Below, in pieces: positions 16,357-23,383 of a DNA stretch of 26,730 nucleotides. Position 1 is the first letter of the stretch. Each line of letters starts with the position of its first letter. The notes beneath the pieces were generated by a model, which saw only the letters and a list, made by a program, of their open reading frames with translations, was not told the DNA's origin and made no database searches. This DNA comes from a virus. Position numbers and translations under genes: made by a program. The stretch is from positions 1-26,730 of the IMG/VR virus record IMGVR_UViG_3300033992_001141, one strand, 5' to 3'.

Positions 16357-17901
16357 TTATTCTTTGTGCATTTTAACTTTGCCACTTGATATGCCATGTG
16401 GATTGATTGGTGCTGGTGGCAGCAATGTTCTGAGCGTGCCGTCTGGAGAAATTGATTCTGGTGATACAACAACATCAACCACAACAGATTCATTGACCAA
16501 AACATCTTCTGCAACTGCGTCGGACGTTGGCGTTGGTTCTGGTGTGGACGTTGGTGCAGTTGTCGGCGTCGGCGTGGACGTTGGCGTTGGTTCTGGTGTG
16601 GACGTTGGCGTTGGTTCTGGCTCTGTCACAATCTTTGGTTGTTGTTTATTTTTTGATTTTTCACCTGTCCCAATCAATGTATTAAACGCCAAAATTAAAC
16701 ATATTGCCAATGGATCAAACACAGCAATAATGGTCCAAATAAAATAATTAACTGCATCGTCCAATGGAATGTTTAGACTTTTAGCAATAAACTTGAAGGT
16801 GCCTACATCTGTGTTCACAATTTTTTGCTGTGTATCAGTGTTTTGTGCTCGTAACGCTTGTATATTATTTTGATATTCAGTTATCTTTTGCTTACTTTGT
16901 TCAGTCATTTCACCTTTTTTGGTGTTTAATGTAGCAATCTTTTCGTCTGTTTCTTTGTTGTATGCTGTTATAGATGCCGCAATTTCAGCACTTTCTTTTT
17001 CAACATTCTTTATATTTGTATCTATTTCACTTCTTTGAGATTTGCCGCGAGATTCAATTGCTACCACACGATCATTATATTCTTTTACTTGACCAGCATA
17101 TTGCTGACGAAGTTTTTCTATTCTGTCTTGTGAAGATTTTATTTGAGTATCAATGTCATCACGTTCTTTTTGTTGTGATTGTTTGATTTCTCGCGCTTTG
17201 TCCAAGCCACCTTTTTTGAATATGTTTCCACTGCCTTGGTCTATCCATTTTTGTACTTCTTTGTCCAATATCTCAAGTCGTGAATTATACAGTTTTATTT
17301 GTTCAAGTTCTCTGCCAATATCAGAATCTGTAGATGATTTAGAAAGTTCCAATGCTTGTTTTGCCGATATTATATCAGCCGAAGCATCTTTGTTTGTGTC
17401 AGTTGATTTTCTTATAGTTTCTGTTTGCTGACTCTTTTGATTTATAAGCAAAGTACGCTGTTCAATTATTTTCTTTCTGTTGTCTTCAATAGATCGTATT
17501 TCTGCTTCATTATAAGTTGATGTCTTCAATGATGCTATCTCTTTATCCATTTCATTGATATTGGTTATATTTGCTTCTATTTGACGTTCATAGCCTTGTA
17601 CAGCAATGGATGTGGTAGTATATCCCGCACTTAAATATCCATATATACCAATTGATGTTATAAACATAAGAAAAAATGTAGCCAATGTCATGTATGTTTT
17701 CATCCACAACCCTATGTCGTTCCATTTTTGTTTGAGAAATGTGGCAGTGATAAGTTTACCAATTTCAAGAGCACTTCCCATTATTATAATGGATATGCCG
17801 CCACCAACAAACAGCAGTTTCAAACCAACGATGCTAAAATAAGCACCGCACGCAGATATAACAATTGCACTCAATAATACTGAATATGCTAAAATTCTCA
17901 T
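16357..17901 (-). CDS. Multi-pass membrane protein with long coiled coil and Thr/Pro-rich tail, 514 aa
   Basis: A 514-residue protein. Three hydrophobic segments lie at about 5-28, 32-56 and 69-94. A long Lys/Glu/Gln-rich coiled coil follows at about 100-375 (e.g. EMDKEIASLKTS, SKQKITEYQNNIQALRAQNT). A fourth segment at about 380-408 reads NYFIWTIIAVFDPLAICLIL. Residues 425-462 are Pro/Thr/Ser/Glu repeats, and the last 50 residues are polar. Proteins with this TM-coil-FDPLA-TM plan occur in T4-like marine phages with no known function. Length and topology suggest a membrane-anchored scaffold in the infected cell rather than a virion part. A late-type ATATTTATA box lies 25 bases before the ATG. 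The Pro/Thr tail resembles the linkers of the 895-residue fibre. Confidence 0.8.
   Translation of the reverse strand: MRILAYSVLLSAIVISACGAYFSIVGLKLLFVGGGISIIIMGSALEIGKLITATFLKQKWNDIGLWMKTYMTLATFFLMFITSIGIYGYLSAGYTTTSIAVQGYERQIEANITNINEMDKEIASLKTSTYNEAEIRSIEDNRKKIIEQRTLLINQKSQQTETIRKSTDTNKDASADIISAKQALELSKSSTDSDIGRELEQIKLYNSRLEILDKEVQKWIDQGSGNIFKKGGLDKAREIKQSQQKERDDIDTQIKSSQDRIEKLRQQYAGQVKEYNDRVVAIESRGKSQRSEIDTNIKNVEKESAEIAASITAYNKETDEKIATLNTKKGEMTEQSKQKITEYQNNIQALRAQNTDTQQKIVNTDVGTFKFIAKSLNIPLDDAVNYFIWTIIAVFDPLAICLILAFNTLIGTGEKSKNKQQPKIVTEPEPTPTSTPEPTPTSTPTPTTAPTSTPEPTPTSDAVAEDVLVNESVVVDVVVSPESISPDGTLRTLLPPAPINPHGISSGKVKMHKE
16515..16625 (-). repeat. Pro/Thr-rich coding repeats with 24-nt units
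   Basis: Repeats encode PEPTPTS / TPEPTPTS / TPTPTTAPTS units of the membrane protein. A 24-base unit beginning GACGTTGGCGTTGGTTCTGG (plus strand) occurs at 16523, 16577 and 16601. GTTGGCGTTGGTTCTGG also occurs in the fibre linker near 23853. GC content is well above the surrounding DNA. Confidence 0.75.
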
Positions 17902-17926
17902 GTTGTATATATAATTTATCTGAACA

Positions 17927-17934
17927 TATAAATA
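17927..17934 (-). promoter_or_regulatory. ATATTTATA box, putative late promoter
   Basis: The minus strand reads GTTGATATTTATATGTTCAG, 25 bases before the ATG of the 514-residue membrane protein and downstream of the terminator at 17977-18008. GATATTTATA is shared with the fibre-gene box. Confidence 0.5.
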
Positions 17935-17976
17935 TCAACATTACTGACCATTGCGATGACTTATTATAAAGTTATA

Positions 17977-18008
17977 TATAAAAACAGCCTCACATTTCTG
18001 TGAGGCTG
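17977..18008 (-). terminator. Rho-independent terminator
   Basis: Stem CAGCCTCACA / TGTGAGGCTG (17985-17994 with 17999-18008), 4-base loop, followed on the minus strand by TTTTTATATA. It ends the Hsp20 unit and the candidate small RNA. It is the strongest hairpin seen in the window. Confidence 0.85.
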
Positions 18009-18086
18009 AATTAGGGGCGATTGAACTCAATATCACCCTCCACCATCCAATTATCATAAGAACTGGAACTTTATATAACCTTTACA
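17977..18086 (-). ncRNA. Candidate ~110-nt structured small RNA
   Basis: The 228-base gap between Hsp20 and the membrane protein has no credible gene but holds a complete small transcription unit: a TTGACA-N17-CATTAT promoter, a hairpin at 18015-18038 (GGGTGA/TCGCCC stem with one T-G pair and an inner TTG-AGTT-CAA loop), and a perfect 10-bp GC-rich terminator hairpin at 17985-18008 followed by TTTTTA. The predicted RNA starts near 18086 and ends near 17977. It matches no RNA family I know. It could also be only the Hsp20 3' UTR with terminator. The promoter is the main argument for an independent RNA. Confidence 0.45.
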
Positions 18087-18092
18087 AATGAT

Positions 18093-18121
18093 ATAATGTA
18101 TGACAATATATCAATTGTCAA
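18093..18121 (-). promoter_or_regulatory. TTGACA promoter overlapping an inverted repeat, directly after Hsp20
   Basis: The minus strand has TTGACA (18116-18121), 17 bases, then CATTAT (18093-18098, 4 of 6 to TATAAT). TGACAAT (18101-18107) and ATTGTCA (18114-18120) form a 7-base inverted repeat over the -35 and spacer, which could be an operator. It lies just past the Hsp20 stop codon and points into the candidate RNA. Confidence 0.45.
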
Positions 18122-18129
18122 CACTTATC

Positions 18130-18576
18130 TTATAGCAATTTGACTTTTTGTGGCTTTTGTTCTTCAATTTTAATTCTGGGCAATATAATCTTGATTGCTC
18201 CATTTTGATAATCAACCTTTATTTTACTTTTATCAATACCTTCGCCAACAGCAAAAGAACGAACAAAACTTGAACGCTTTATTTCTCTATAAACATAACG
18301 AGCACCATTGTCTGTTTCAGTTGATGCTGGCTTCTTTCCACCACGAATGGTTAGAGTATCGCCTTCTAGTTCAACACTCACATCTTCTTTGTCTAGTCCA
18401 GCAACATCTGCTTCCAGCACAAGTTTATCTATATATTCAACCACATCCACTTTTGGAAAACTGGTTTTTGTATATGAACCTATATATGGTGTTACTCCGA
18501 AGTTATTGAAAACTTCATCAAACAATCTATCAAAAGGGGTGAGAAACTCATCCCGTGTGTATTTAGTTAGTGACAT
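18130..18576 (-). CDS. hsp20: Small heat-shock protein, Hsp20/alpha-crystallin family
   Basis: A 148-residue chaperone of the size found in T4-like cyanophages. Residues 1-38 are the variable N-terminal arm. The alpha-crystallin domain runs from about 40 to 134 (FPKVDVVEYIDKLVLEADVAG, VSVELEGDTLTIRGGK) and ends with GAIKIILP (126-133), the family's G-x-L-x-x-x-L-P motif. An I-x-I motif (IKI, 135-137) follows for oligomer contacts. Such proteins hold unfolded proteins without ATP. In phages they may protect host proteins or aid virion assembly. The ATG at 18576 has AAAGGA upstream. An exact TATAAATA and two GTGACA sites lie before the gene, and a strong terminator lies after it. Confidence 0.95.
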   Translation of the reverse strand: MSLTKYTRDEFLTPFDRLFDEVFNNFGVTPYIGSYTKTSFPKVDVVEYIDKLVLEADVAGLDKEDVSVELEGDTLTIRGGKKPASTETDNGARYVYREIKRSSFVRSFAVGEGIDKSKIKVDYQNGAIKIILPRIKIEEQKPQKVKLL

Positions 18577-18591
18577 ATTTATTGTATCCTT

Positions 18592-18599
18592 TATTTATA
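18592..18599 (-). promoter_or_regulatory. TATAAATA, exact T4-type late promoter core
   Basis: The minus strand reads CCGATATAAATAAAGGATAC, 15 bases before the Hsp20 ATG. It is identical to the T4 late consensus read in the direction of transcription, unlike the inverted TATTTATA boxes elsewhere in the window. Confidence 0.5.
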
Positions 18600-18652
18600 T
18601 CGGCTTCATTATGAACACCGACATATATACATTATCATGTTTCGTGCCAAAT

Positions 18653-18720
18653 ATTTTGTCACACTGTTTACCTCGTAAGAAATAAAAAATACATATTTTA
18701 TGTGTATCATTTTGTCACAC
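18653..18720 (-). repeat. Two 12-bp direct repeats (GTGTGACAAAAT), possible paired promoters or operators
   Basis: ATTTTGTCACAC (plus strand) occurs at 18653-18664 and 18709-18720, 56 bases apart, in the 178-base gap between the HtrL-like gene and Hsp20. On the minus strand each contains GTGACA, a 5 of 6 match to the -35 TTGACA. The copy nearer Hsp20 has CATGAT 17 bases on. These may be tandem early promoters for Hsp20 or repressor sites. A weak hairpin plus T-run near 18680-18700 could end the glycosyltransferase operon. Confidence 0.45.
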
Positions 18721-18754
18721 ACATGAGACTACATGTATCAGGAGATTGCCTCAA

Positions 18755-19867
18755 TCACAATAAAAGAACCGGCTTGTTTACATATTTCAAAAAGCCTTTT
18801 GATTTTGATACCGGCCATATAACAAAGTTTGTGGGTTTTCTATCGGATACAATCTTATATGTTTTTTTATAATTTTTAAATTTTTCGTATGTTTCCAGCG
18901 AATCTACTTGTAAATCTTCTCTGTATATAGATTCGTGCTTATCATCCTCTATACAAAAAAACAAAAATTTAAAATCGTTGCACAATTCTATATCACATTC
19001 GGTCCATTCAACTTCCACGGTATATTCTGTTTTACTTTCGGTTTTTAAAACTGGTTCTGGTGGTTTATTATATTCATATGAAAAAAGTTTCAATTCTTCT
19101 CTCCAATTGCATTTGTATAAATCAAACCAATCGGGTTTGTTGAGACAACACAAATCGAAAATTTTCTCGTCACTACCAACATACCCTTGGTCCAGAACAT
19201 ATTTAACCTGTCGGCAAAATTCTTCTTGCAATGGAGAAATCAAATCTCTGTGCAAAAAGAATATGGTTCCTTTCAACAATCTCATTTGAGACATAACATG
19301 CAGCTTTATATCTATCGTGTGATTTTTTATATTGTCATTTATACAAAAGAATTTTATTTTGTCATTGCGAAGCATCAATTTACATGGGTCTGGCCATTTC
19401 TTAATATTCTCAATTTCATTTGCTCCTCGGATAAAACCGGCGTCAACCCAACCAAAATATTCGGTGTTGAATGGATTTATTTCTGACACTTGTTGTAAAT
19501 AATTTACCTTATTGAACATCAGCACATTATACAAAGGTTTTGTCATCTCGGGAACGTGCTTATGATGTACCGCCATTTGGAATTCGTCGGAGTACATCAA
19601 TTTTTCCAATTTATCATTAAACATTTTATATGATGGTAATTGATCTATTGTCGTCTCTTTTATTATGGTTTTGCTGAGATCTGGGTCTATTTTTACTCTC
19701 GTTTTCAGTATCCTATCAACAAATTTTCTCTCGGTCAGGATGTATAAATTTATATCAAGCGATAGTAAATTATCAAACCAGTGCATATACATTTCATTAG
19801 ACACAGTAAAAGCGTCCCAATTTTTTCTGTCTATATCAAAATAAAATGTACAAAATGTTATATCCAT
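18755..19867 (-). CDS. HtrL/YibB-like glycosyltransferase with C-terminal accessory module
   Basis: A 370-residue protein, last of the glycosyltransferase operon. The N terminus DITFCTFYFDIDRKNW and FGWVDAGFIRG (about 138-148), preceded by NPFNTEYF, fit the HtrL/YibB (WlaTC) family of putative sugar transferases. D142 is the likely nucleotide-sugar/metal contact. After about residue 285 comes an ~80-residue module ending TNFVIWPVSKSKGFLKYV, also found at the C terminus of the GlcNAc-transferase-like protein at 22019-23302. The start at ATG 19867 is chosen, because the longer frame would use a TTG at 19873. It overlaps the preceding gene by ten bases. The acceptor is unknown. Confidence 0.75.
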   Translation of the reverse strand: MDITFCTFYFDIDRKNWDAFTVSNEMYMHWFDNLLSLDINLYILTERKFVDRILKTRVKIDPDLSKTIIKETTIDQLPSYKMFNDKLEKLMYSDEFQMAVHHKHVPEMTKPLYNVLMFNKVNYLQQVSEINPFNTEYFGWVDAGFIRGANEIENIKKWPDPCKLMLRNDKIKFFCINDNIKNHTIDIKLHVMSQMRLLKGTIFFLHRDLISPLQEEFCRQVKYVLDQGYVGSDEKIFDLCCLNKPDWFDLYKCNWREELKLFSYEYNKPPEPVLKTESKTEYTVEVEWTECDIELCNDFKFLFFCIEDDKHESIYREDLQVDSLETYEKFKNYKKTYKIVSDRKPTNFVIWPVSKSKGFLKYVNKPVLLL

Positions 19868-20640
19868 GACCAAGTAAATAATGCTCGTTTATGTTTTAAA
19901 ATACAATTTGCGTTTGTTTTTATAAAATATTTATCGTGTTCCGATAGCATACTGGATACGCTAAACCCAGCACTTGCCAGCGAAGTAGGAACAAATCCTT
20001 CCGAGTATCCAAAGAATCCCTGCTTATTTAATTCAAGCAAATATGCCAAGGATTTATTTGAATATCTTACGATTGGGAAGAAAGATCCCATATGCTTATC
20101 TGTTGATTTGTAATTATCACCGGGACCCGGTGCAAATCCCAACCAATTGCCAGCAGAGCCCATTCTATTGTTGGAAACACTTATTCTATCAAATCCAATA
20201 TACTGTTCTTTTTGGAATACTTGTATTGCAGTAAAATCATCATCGTATGCTTCATAGTCACCAAGAATCTGTTTTAGGTTTCCATCAAAACTCACATCGT
20301 CATCAAAAAACCAATAGTATTTATAGTTTGGATTTTTTATATAATATGCAAGCATTCTAAAATGTGCATAAAAATATTTTGGATTTTGGTGATTACCCCA
20401 TCTATGCATATGGCTGATAGGTCTGTTGAAATTGTGCTCTGCAAAAAATGCATCATCAAAGAGTGTGACAGGAATTCCTTGGTATTTTGCACTTACTTCA
20501 TCGGAAGTCATTGCAGTCTGGTTATCAAACGCCAATTCAAAAATGGGAAATTTTTGATCACGAAATGTAAAGATATTATTGTACCAGTCTCCTGAAAAAG
20601 TCTTTGGGTATGTGCAAAGCACTACGGCAGTATCATTCAT
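19858..20640 (-). CDS. GT-A-type glycosyltransferase, 260 aa
   Basis: A 260-residue protein starting at ATG 20640, where ATGA overlaps the upstream stop. An upstream in-frame start at 20673 is less likely. Residues 5-40 (AVVLCTYPKTFSGDWYNNIF) look like the nucleotide-binding strand of a GT-A fold. YYWFFDDDVSFDGNL, with DDD at 113-115, is a clear D-x-D metal/sugar-nucleotide motif. GSAGNWLGFAPGPGD and GFVPTSLASAGF fit acceptor-side loops. I do not recognise a specific CAZy family. It is the fourth gene of the tightly packed operon and presumably adds one sugar to the same glycan or protein as its neighbours, which is inference from context. Confidence 0.75.
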   Translation of the reverse strand: MNDTAVVLCTYPKTFSGDWYNNIFTFRDQKFPIFELAFDNQTAMTSDEVSAKYQGIPVTLFDDAFFAEHNFNRPISHMHRWGNHQNPKYFYAHFRMLAYYIKNPNYKYYWFFDDDVSFDGNLKQILGDYEAYDDDFTAIQVFQKEQYIGFDRISVSNNRMGSAGNWLGFAPGPGDNYKSTDKHMGSFFPIVRYSNKSLAYLLELNKQGFFGYSEGFVPTSLASAGFSVSSMLSEHDKYFIKTNANCILKHKRALFTWSWI

Positions 20641-21452
20641 AGGTTGTTTACTTTCTTTATAATCTCGTGCCATTCTGGTACTCTGTTGAATTGATGAACC
20701 ATATCATACTTTTTTCCGAACTTGTTTACCACATAACCGTCCATCATTTCCGGAATTCCATATTTTATTTTGTGTTTAAATCCCCAAGATTCAAAGAATT
20801 GAGTTGGACCCGAAACTGCGCAGTGCATTGCCCAGCCGTCGTCCAAATTGAAAATTTTCAAGTTGTCTATTTGATTCTTTGTCACCATCACAATGAGGGC
20901 AGCTTGGTCTTTGATGTTATGCGCACTGGAACCAGTTTCACACAGTTGATACATTCTTGACAGAAGGTTACACAATGCCTCTCTTTTTCCTGCAATGATA
21001 CCGGAGTTTATTACTTCCGTTTTTTTGCATTCTTGGAAACTCTCCGGAAAAATCTTGTTGATGTTGTCGGAGTTCCACGGTTCTTCTCCAACATTCACTC
21101 CTTCTCCGCTAACAAACAGATCATAATTAGAAGTATCAAGATTATCAAATGGATTTCCCTGAAACACTACATCAAATACATCGGTTGCAATAAACAAATC
21201 GGTATTAGACGATGTCAAATAATCAGCGGTGTGCTTCAGTCTTTCATGGTTTATAAACCAAGTATCTTTTACAACAACCTCAACGGGCTTTATTCCCAAA
21301 TTTTCACAAGATTTCAAGTCTTGTGTGGTTGAATTTGCACACAAAAGAACAACGTCACCATCACAGTATTTCCTAAAACTGTTTGACCAAAGTTTTATTT
21401 TTTCAATGTTATTTGTTACGTTGTTTGATAGTCCTATCAAAGAAGTCTTCAT
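20637..21452 (-). CDS. Glycosyltransferase-like protein with TDxxD motif, 271 aa
   Basis: A 271-residue protein with four-base overlaps at both ends. LFIATDVFDVVFQGNPFDNL (87-106) carries a T-D-x-x-D-V-x-F-Q-x-N-P motif seen in putative glycosyltransferases related to the lysyl-hydroxylase (PLOD)-type GT domain and in plant and eukaryotic homologues. It is followed by EVINSGIIAGKREAL (146-160) and KDQAALIV (181-188), matching the N-S-G-x-x-x-G and D-Q acceptor-side motifs common in GT-A enzymes. So the nucleotide-sugar-binding and catalytic parts seem intact. Substrate and acceptor are unknown. Position in the operon links it to the fibre or cell-surface glycan made by the other four proteins. 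Confidence 0.72.
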   Translation of the reverse strand: MKTSLIGLSNNVTNNIEKIKLWSNSFRKYCDGDVVLLCANSTTQDLKSCENLGIKPVEVVVKDTWFINHERLKHTADYLTSSNTDLFIATDVFDVVFQGNPFDNLDTSNYDLFVSGEGVNVGEEPWNSDNINKIFPESFQECKKTEVINSGIIAGKREALCNLLSRMYQLCETGSSAHNIKDQAALIVMVTKNQIDNLKIFNLDDGWAMHCAVSGPTQFFESWGFKHKIKYGIPEMMDGYVVNKFGKKYDMVHQFNRVPEWHEIIKKVNNL

Positions 21453-22015
21453 TTGTATGTAGTTTTTAAATCGGAGTTAAAGTGAAATATTGTTGGAAAC
21501 AGATATTCCAATGTATAATTTACATGAGTTATAACCTTTCCCAACATTACGGTTTTCAAAATTTTTTCATAAAATTCACACGGGTTTTTCAATATCATAG
21601 TTTTTGACACTATGTATTGACATCCACTTGTAAATTTTATTGGAATAGTATATTGTATTCCATTTTCTTCTGCATATTTTATTGTAGACGATAGTATTTG
21701 ATAATTGTCTCTGATATATGTGGTTCCTAAAGGCAAAAACTCAGTTTCAAAATCAAAACCATTGACCAAATCCAAAAAATTGCTGCAATGAGCAAACGGA
21801 TTGTCTTGAGAAAAACATACAAAATTTGGAAGATTGTTATAATTGTTTATTATGTAATTCAAATATGCTCCTGTATCATATCCTTCATTTGGCATATTGA
21901 ACTCAAATTTGTCATTTTGTTTAGGATTCTTGTTATACACAAGATATGGGTGTTTGATATCTTTCACCCAATCTAAGTTCTCTTTGAAATGACATATAAC
22001 CACCACCAATTTCAT
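21449..22015 (-). CDS. DUF3431-like putative glycosyltransferase, 188 aa
   Basis: A 188-residue protein, three bases after the GlcNAc-transferase-like gene, with an ATGA overlap with the next. EGYDTGAYLNYIINNYNNLP (44-63), followed by FVCFSQDNPFAH, and later FTSGCQYIVSKTMILKNP plus FYEKIL resemble DUF3431, a family found in fungi, bacteria and large viruses and thought to have a glycosyltransferase-like fold. It has no obvious D-x-D, so it may be a degenerate or accessory protein, or D71 (SQDN) may act instead. The conserved E-x-x-x-Y-L and G-x-Q-F/Y-x-V signatures are visible. Function is inferred from family resemblance and the surrounding operon. Confidence 0.68.
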   Translation of the reverse strand: MKLVVVICHFKENLDWVKDIKHPYLVYNKNPKQNDKFEFNMPNEGYDTGAYLNYIINNYNNLPNFVCFSQDNPFAHCSNFLDLVNGFDFETEFLPLGTTYIRDNYQILSSTIKYAEENGIQYTIPIKFTSGCQYIVSKTMILKNPCEFYEKILKTVMLGKVITHVNYTLEYLFPTIFHFNSDLKTTYK

Positions 22016-22018
22016 AAG

Positions 22019-23302
22019 TTACAATTTTCCCGTTATTTTATCGCACCAACCTTTTGACTTACTATATGGCCATACAACCCATTTATCTGGTTTTTTTTCA
22101 CAATCAAATTCTCGCCAAATCTTGATGTAAGAATTTTCGCCAGCATTTTTTAGTTGTTTGACTTCATTTTCATCACAATCTTTGCGATATATAGTTTCTT
22201 CGTTTTTTTCAAATGCTACGCACCAAAAATCGTAATCATCCAATGGAACTTGTGATGTTTGAATGTCGATGCAATGTTTGAATATACTAGAAAATGATTT
22301 TTCCCATTCTTCTTCGGTTTCAAAAATTTGTGGATTGGGCGGATATTTTTTATCCAATGTATATTGTTGAACGGCTCTGTTTGAAAATTTAAGACCTGAA
22401 TATTTTTCATATTCTCTCAAAGTTCTCACTTTTCCAAATCCGTATATTGCCCAATCAATGGTATTATGATTTTCACCATCCATGGAAAATAATACTCTAT
22501 TTCTTTTATGACACTCGGAATTTCGTTGACCCCAATCTTTTTTATCAACAATTTCTTCTCTTTTTGCACCAGAATGATCGTCCCAATGTTTGGTTCTTCC
22601 TTTGCGTGTATATTCGTGCCATGCAATTATCTTGTGTGGATGAAATAAATCATATCCATGTGTGTATGCACGAACTGCTATACTAATTTCTTCTCCGTGA
22701 AAATAATATTCTGGATCGTGTTGTACTTCTTTGCAAAATTGACCAGTTGTAAAAGCAAAGTGTGCAGAATAAAATCTGGATGGCACTGGTTCTGTTTTGT
22801 TTTTCCAATCCGGAATAGAAGCAGGAAGAAAAAATACTGCACCTTCTGGTATGAATCTATCAAAATCCATTCTCCATGGAACTTGTGTTCTACCAGCCGG
22901 ATCATTGTCTGGATCAAATGATGGAATATACGAAGTTAATAATGGCTTGGCATATCCCCTTTCTTGTAGTTGTTTATACATTCCAATAACCAACTCGTCC
23001 CAATCTTTTACAAACCTGTGATGTGAATCAAGCTGTAGAGTATATTCTTCATCATTGTATCTTTGTTGAATTTGATTTCTTGCCCAACAAGCTCCCTTAC
23101 TTTGTTTGTAATCAATATCAATTATTTTTATATTTGACAAAGACTTTATTTCATCAATATTTTCTTCGGGAGCGTGTTGCCATGCAATGCAAAATACTAA
23201 ATTTTCTGGATGTTTTGCATTTGCTATGCAGTCTTTTATTGTTGCGACAAGTTGCGGATCGCGATATGATGCAATTTGAATGAATATTTTATCTTTGAGC
23301 AT
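22019..23302 (-). CDS. Polypeptide GlcNAc-transferase-like protein (GT60/Skp1-mucin type) with C-terminal accessory module
   Basis: A 427-residue protein heading the glycosyltransferase operon. The N terminus IFIQIASYRDPQLVATIKDC, then FCIAWQHAP, SKGACWARN and LQLDSHHRF (89-97, with D-S-H as the D-x-D equivalent), match the GlcNAc family that includes Dictyostelium Skp1 hydroxyproline GlcNAc-transferase and trypanosome mucin Thr GlcNAc-transferases. FAFTTGQF (183-189), FHGEEISIAVRAYTHGYDLF (201-220) and HEY continue that pattern. Residues 350-427 are an added module ending in VVWPYSKSKGWCDK, shared with the HtrL-like protein. Family members add GlcNAc to Ser/Thr/hydroxyproline in proteins. 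Here the likely acceptor is the Thr/Pro-rich fibre encoded just upstream, but this is unproven. Confidence 0.85.
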   Translation of the reverse strand: MLKDKIFIQIASYRDPQLVATIKDCIANAKHPENLVFCIAWQHAPEENIDEIKSLSNIKIIDIDYKQSKGACWARNQIQQRYNDEEYTLQLDSHHRFVKDWDELVIGMYKQLQERGYAKPLLTSYIPSFDPDNDPAGRTQVPWRMDFDRFIPEGAVFFLPASIPDWKNKTEPVPSRFYSAHFAFTTGQFCKEVQHDPEYYFHGEEISIAVRAYTHGYDLFHPHKIIAWHEYTRKGRTKHWDDHSGAKREEIVDKKDWGQRNSECHKRNRVLFSMDGENHNTIDWAIYGFGKVRTLREYEKYSGLKFSNRAVQQYTLDKKYPPNPQIFETEEEWEKSFSSIFKHCIDIQTSQVPLDDYDFWCVAFEKNEETIYRKDCDENEVKQLKNAGENSYIKIWREFDCEKKPDKWVVWPYSKSKGWCDKITGKL

Positions 23303-23306
23303 ATAA

Positions 23307-23336
23307 CATTTATAACCTTTACTTGTATATATACAA
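23307..23336 (-). promoter_or_regulatory. TATAAATG box and palindrome before the glycosyltransferase operon
   Basis: On the minus strand TATAAATG (23307-23314, one base off TATAAATA) lies five bases before the operon's first ATG. A 14-base palindrome TTGTATATATACAA (23323-23336) lies just upstream and could be an operator or -10 region. No TTGACA is seen. Confidence 0.35.
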
Positions 23337-23340
23337 ATTA

Positions 23341-23383
23341 TAAAAAATATTAAACAATTTTTCCCATTGGCAATTGTTTAATA
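23341..23383 (-). terminator. AT-rich stem-loop terminator after the fibre unit
   Basis: ATTAAACAATT and AATTGTTTAAT (23349-23359 with 23372-23382) form an 11-12 bp stem with a 12-base loop, followed on the minus strand by ATTTTTTATAA. It starts within the stop region of the 69-residue gene and separates the fibre unit from the glycosyltransferase operon. The stem is AT-rich, so termination may be leaky. Confidence 0.65.

Noticed and set aside
18011-18046. tRNA- or tmRNA-like 3' end (GGGGCGATTGAACTC followed by CCACCA-like bases on the plus strand)
   Set aside because: No T-arm TTC consensus, no matching acceptor stem and no anticodon arm can be drawn. The bases instead fold as a simple hairpin on the minus strand.
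17944-18057. 37-codon (starting MIIGWW) and 11-codon (MVEGDIEFNRP) frames on the minus strand inside the candidate small RNA
   Set aside because: Neither has a Shine-Dalgarno site. The longer frame runs through the terminator stem, and both are within chance expectation.
18670-18705. Terminator for the glycosyltransferase operon (ACATA/TATGT hairpin plus T-run)
   Set aside because: The stem is only five AT-rich pairs with a mismatch beyond. It is mentioned but not called as a feature.
20641-20673. Upstream start for the 260-residue glycosyltransferase
   Set aside because: The ATG at 20640 overlaps the preceding stop as ATGA, like other junctions in the operon. The extra eleven residues are charged and unlike a GT-A N terminus.
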